The position numbers and the translations under genes were made by a program. DNA of 64,000 bases from CAVRGQ01 sp963720785 (GTDB lineage Bacteria > Actinomycetota > Acidimicrobiia > IMCC26256 > DASPTH01): positions 263,506 to 327,505 of the forward strand of contig CAVRGQ010000003.1 in the NCBI GenBank assembly GCA_963720785.1. Reading direction: 5' to 3'. This document shows positions 60,976-64,000 of the stretch, one piece after another; position 1 is the first letter of the stretch, and the number at the start of each line of letters is the position of its first letter. The notes under the pieces are model-generated. The model did no database searches. It worked only from the letters and a program-made list of their open reading frames with translations, and was not told the origin of the DNA.

Positions 60976-61020
60976 CGTTTTGGCGCTCTTCGGCGCCGCT
61001 ATAGGGGCCTCGAAGAGCGC
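60976..61020 (+). terminator. Hairpin, copy 2 of the repeated element
   Basis: GCGCTCTTCG (60983-60992) pairs with CGAAGAGCGC (61011-61020) around an 18-base loop. The outer left arm CGTTTTGGCG (60976-60985) and the loop core GCGCCGCTATAG...GCCT are shared with 40519-40570, but the inner arms differ in both strands in a matched way. It lies directly after the hydrolase stop codon. Confidence 0.7.
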
Positions 61021-61029
61021 AGAGAGCGG

Positions 61030-61999
61030 TCAGCCGGGGTGGAGGCAGGCGGCCTGGTGACGGGCGGGGCCCGGTTCGCCGCCACCGAGGACGGTGAGGG
61101 CGGGGTCGGTGGCGGCGCACTCGTCGGTGGCCTTCCAACAACGGGGGCGGAAGCGACAGCCCGCCGGCACGTCGGAGGCATCGAGCAGGTCGCCCCGCAG
61201 CACGATGCGACGGCGTTGCCGCTCGACCTCGGGGTCGGGTTCGGGCGACGCCGACAACAGCGCCTGCGTGTACGGGTGCGAGGGTGCGGCGAACAGCGCC
61301 TCGGTGGGGGCGGTCTCCACGATGCGCCCGAGGTGCATCACCGCGACCCGGTCCGCAACGTGACGCACCACCGCGAGGTCGTGGGAGATGAACAGGTAGG
61401 TGAGGCCGAGGCGCGCCTGCAGGTCGACGAGCAGGTTGAGGATCTGCGCCTGCACCGAGCTGTCGAGCGCGCTCACCGGCTCGTCGAGTACCAGCAGTTC
61501 CGGCGACAGCACCAGCGCCCGCGCGATCCCGACGCGTTGGCGCTGCCCACCCGAGAGCTCGTGCGGGTAGCGGTCGCAGAGTTCGGGGCCGAGACCCACG
61601 AGGTCGAGCACCTCGCGCACGCGAGTCGCCACCTCGCTGCGTCGGCCGGCGACGCGCAGCGGCTCGGCCACCGTGGCCTGCACCGTCATGCGCGGGTCGA
61701 GCGACGAGTACGGGTCCTGGAAGACGATCTGCATGCGAGGGCGCACCCGCCGCAGCGCACGGCCGCGCACCTTCGTGATGTCGTCGCCGTCGAGCACGAC
61801 GCGGCCCGCAGTGGGATCCAGCAGGCGCAACACGATGCGGGCGACGGTCGACTTGCCGCTCCCCGACTCCCCCACGATCGCCAGCGTCTCCCCCGCCGCG
61901 ACCGTGAAGCTCACGCCGTCGACGGCGACGCGATGTCCACCGCCGCGGGGAAGCGCTGGACCAGTTCGTCGACCTCGAGCAGGGGCGCTCCCCCACCGC

Positions 62000-62003
<4 letters not shown>
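61030..62003 (-). CDS. Dipeptide/oligopeptide ABC transporter ATP-binding protein, DppF/OppF-like (frameshifted)
   Basis: About 325 residues from GTG 62003, overlapping the previous stop as GTGA. Walker A is GESGSGKST, the signature LSGGQRQR, Walker B LLVLDEPVSALD and the H-loop FISHDLAVV. The C-terminal oligopeptide-type extension has HPYTQALLSASPEP and GCRFRPRCW. One C is missing in a CCCC tract near 61945, between VDELVQRFP and RGGGHRVAVDG. It forms the second ATPase of a transporter with the genes at 62000 and 63016. Ligand class peptide or nickel is not resolved. Confidence 0.9.
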
Positions 62004-63015
<1,012 letters not shown>

Positions 63016-63019
<4 letters not shown>

Positions 63020-63982
63020 GCGCGCACCTGCCGACGAGGGTCGAGGGCATCGCGCAGACCGTCACCGACGAAGTTGATGGCAAGGACGGTGAGGAAGATC
63101 GCCGCGCCGGGGAACACCACGAGCCACCAGTAGTCCTCGACATTGCCGATCGCGTCGGTGAGCAGATTCCCCCAGCTCGGTGTGGGCGGCTGGATGCCGA
63201 ACCCGAGGAACGACAGCGTGCTCTCCACGAGGATCGCCTCGGCCACCACCAGGGTCGCGTTCACCGTGATCGGTCCGAGACAGTTGGGCAGCACGTGGCG
63301 CCAGATGATGCGGCGGTTGGTGGACCCCATCGCTCGTGACGCGTCGACGAACTCGCGCTCGCGCAGGCCGAGCGTCGCGCCGCGCACGACACGCGCGATC
63401 GAACCCCAGAGGAGCAACGACAGCAGCAAGGTCATGCCGAGCGGGCCGCCGAGGTCGAGCGTGCCCAACGGTCCGAGGTCGACGGTGCCGATCGACACCG
63501 CCACCGCGAGGAACGGCAGCGCCGGCAGCGCGATCCACAGATCGGTGAAGCGCATGAGCAACTCGTCGAGCCAGCCCCGGTAGAAGCCGGCAAGCGAGCC
63601 GATGACCACGCCGATCACCGTGGTGAGCAGCGCCACGCCGATGGCGATCTTCAACGAGACCTGCCCACCGTGCAGCACTCGCGACAGCTCGTCGCGGCTG
63701 AGGAGGTCGGTACCGAACCAGTGGTCGGCGGAGGGCCCCGCCGTCGGCTCCAGCAGCGACTGCTCGGTGGGACTGGGTGCGAACTGCGCGCCCACGAAGC
63801 AGGCCAGCACGATGAACGTCAGCAGACCGAGACCGACCATCGCGACGCGGTGGCGCCGGAATCGGCGCCAGGCGCGGCGCCACTCCCCGCCGCGTGGTGT
63901 CGCGATGAGCGACGAAGCGGCGAGCCCGGCGTCGTTCGACTCCGCGCGCCCGCCCCGACTCGTCGCCCACCCGCATGCTCAT
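63016..63982 (-). CDS. Dipeptide/oligopeptide ABC transporter permease, DppC/OppC-like (frameshifted)
   Basis: About 322 residues from ATG 63982, with GGAGG upstream and an ATGA overlap consistent with an upstream permease gene beyond the edge. MVGLGLLTFIVLACFVGAQF is the first membrane helix. The EAA loop is ASRAMGSTNRRIIWRHVLPN, followed by STLSFLGFGIQPPTPSWGNL. One extra base in a GCGCGCG tract near 63917 breaks GRA and ESNDAGLAASSLIATPRG. It is the inner-membrane part of the importer. Confidence 0.88.
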
Positions 63983-64000
63983 GCGGACACCTCCGGCGAC

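Overview
The window is very GC-rich DNA, dense in genes, with short intergenic gaps, frequent GTG starts, 4-base GTGA stop/start overlaps and a strong third-position G/C bias that produces long shadow reading frames. The gene content suggests a heterotrophic actinobacterium, most like the class Acidimicrobiia: CoA-linked catabolism, Baeyer-Villiger and Rieske oxygenases, cytochromes P450, LLM flavin enzymes, amidohydrolases, type III CoA-transferases, DUF7064/DUF1214-like proteins, sulfotransferases and branched-chain-type binding proteins. The class assignment is inference. About fifteen genes are broken by one-base shifts, mostly at CG-dinucleotide or C/G runs. This looks like residual indels of a long-read or metagenome assembly rather than decay, so these genes are annotated as single genes.

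Layout. 1-8730: acyl-CoA ligase, then a translationally coupled minus-strand operon (LuxR/TPR regulator, membrane-anchored degenerate P450, glycosyltransferase), a DinB-like protein, an MFS exporter and an SDR. 8869-18901: Baeyer-Villiger monooxygenase, VOC protein, secreted DUF3558-like protein, acyl-CoA dehydrogenase, cupin, a two-domain CaiB-type CoA-transferase, methyltransferase, zinc alcohol dehydrogenase and LLM oxidoreductase. 18940-26331: amidohydrolase and acyl-CoA ligase, a coiled-coil protein, a secreted serine hydrolase, a DUF7064-like protein and a phosphotransferase fused to DUF6285. 26391-35436: three paralogous secreted solute-binding proteins without transporter partners, around an epimerase/sulfotransferase/DUF1214-like operon, a TesB thioesterase and a VOC protein. 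35552-35821: a short Rdx (SelW-like) gene read through an in-frame TGA at the CxxU position. This is a probable selenoprotein and the most striking item in the window. 35826-41890: PPK2, two SDRs, a canonical P450, a crotonase and a Rieske oxygenase. 41983-51768: glycosyltransferase-like protein, carboxyltransferase, MgtC, a second DUF1214-like/sulfotransferase pair, a TerB/COQ4-like protein with two coupled partners, a membrane protein, a nitrilase-family hydrolase and a phasin/histone-like protein.

51908-59576 is a candidate genomic island. It lies between a displaced tRNA 3' end and an intact tRNA-Leu(GAG), and it carries small detoxification-type genes (SDR, VOC proteins, UBP zinc finger, FAD disulfide reductase, truncated redoxin, SnoaL protein, MOSC-reductase-ferredoxin fusion). 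No integrase is visible. Beyond it lie a serine hydrolase and the distal part of a dipeptide-type ABC transporter operon that runs off the right edge.

Together the genes describe a cell that activates, oxidises and breaks down lipid-like, aromatic or terpenoid compounds through CoA thioesters, with export and import proteins and redox defence. No substrate can be named from sequence alone. Non-coding structure includes a hairpin family with covarying arms downstream of plus-strand genes, twin 18-bp palindromes, a four-unit minisatellite and matched UUCG-loop terminators behind two paralogous genes.
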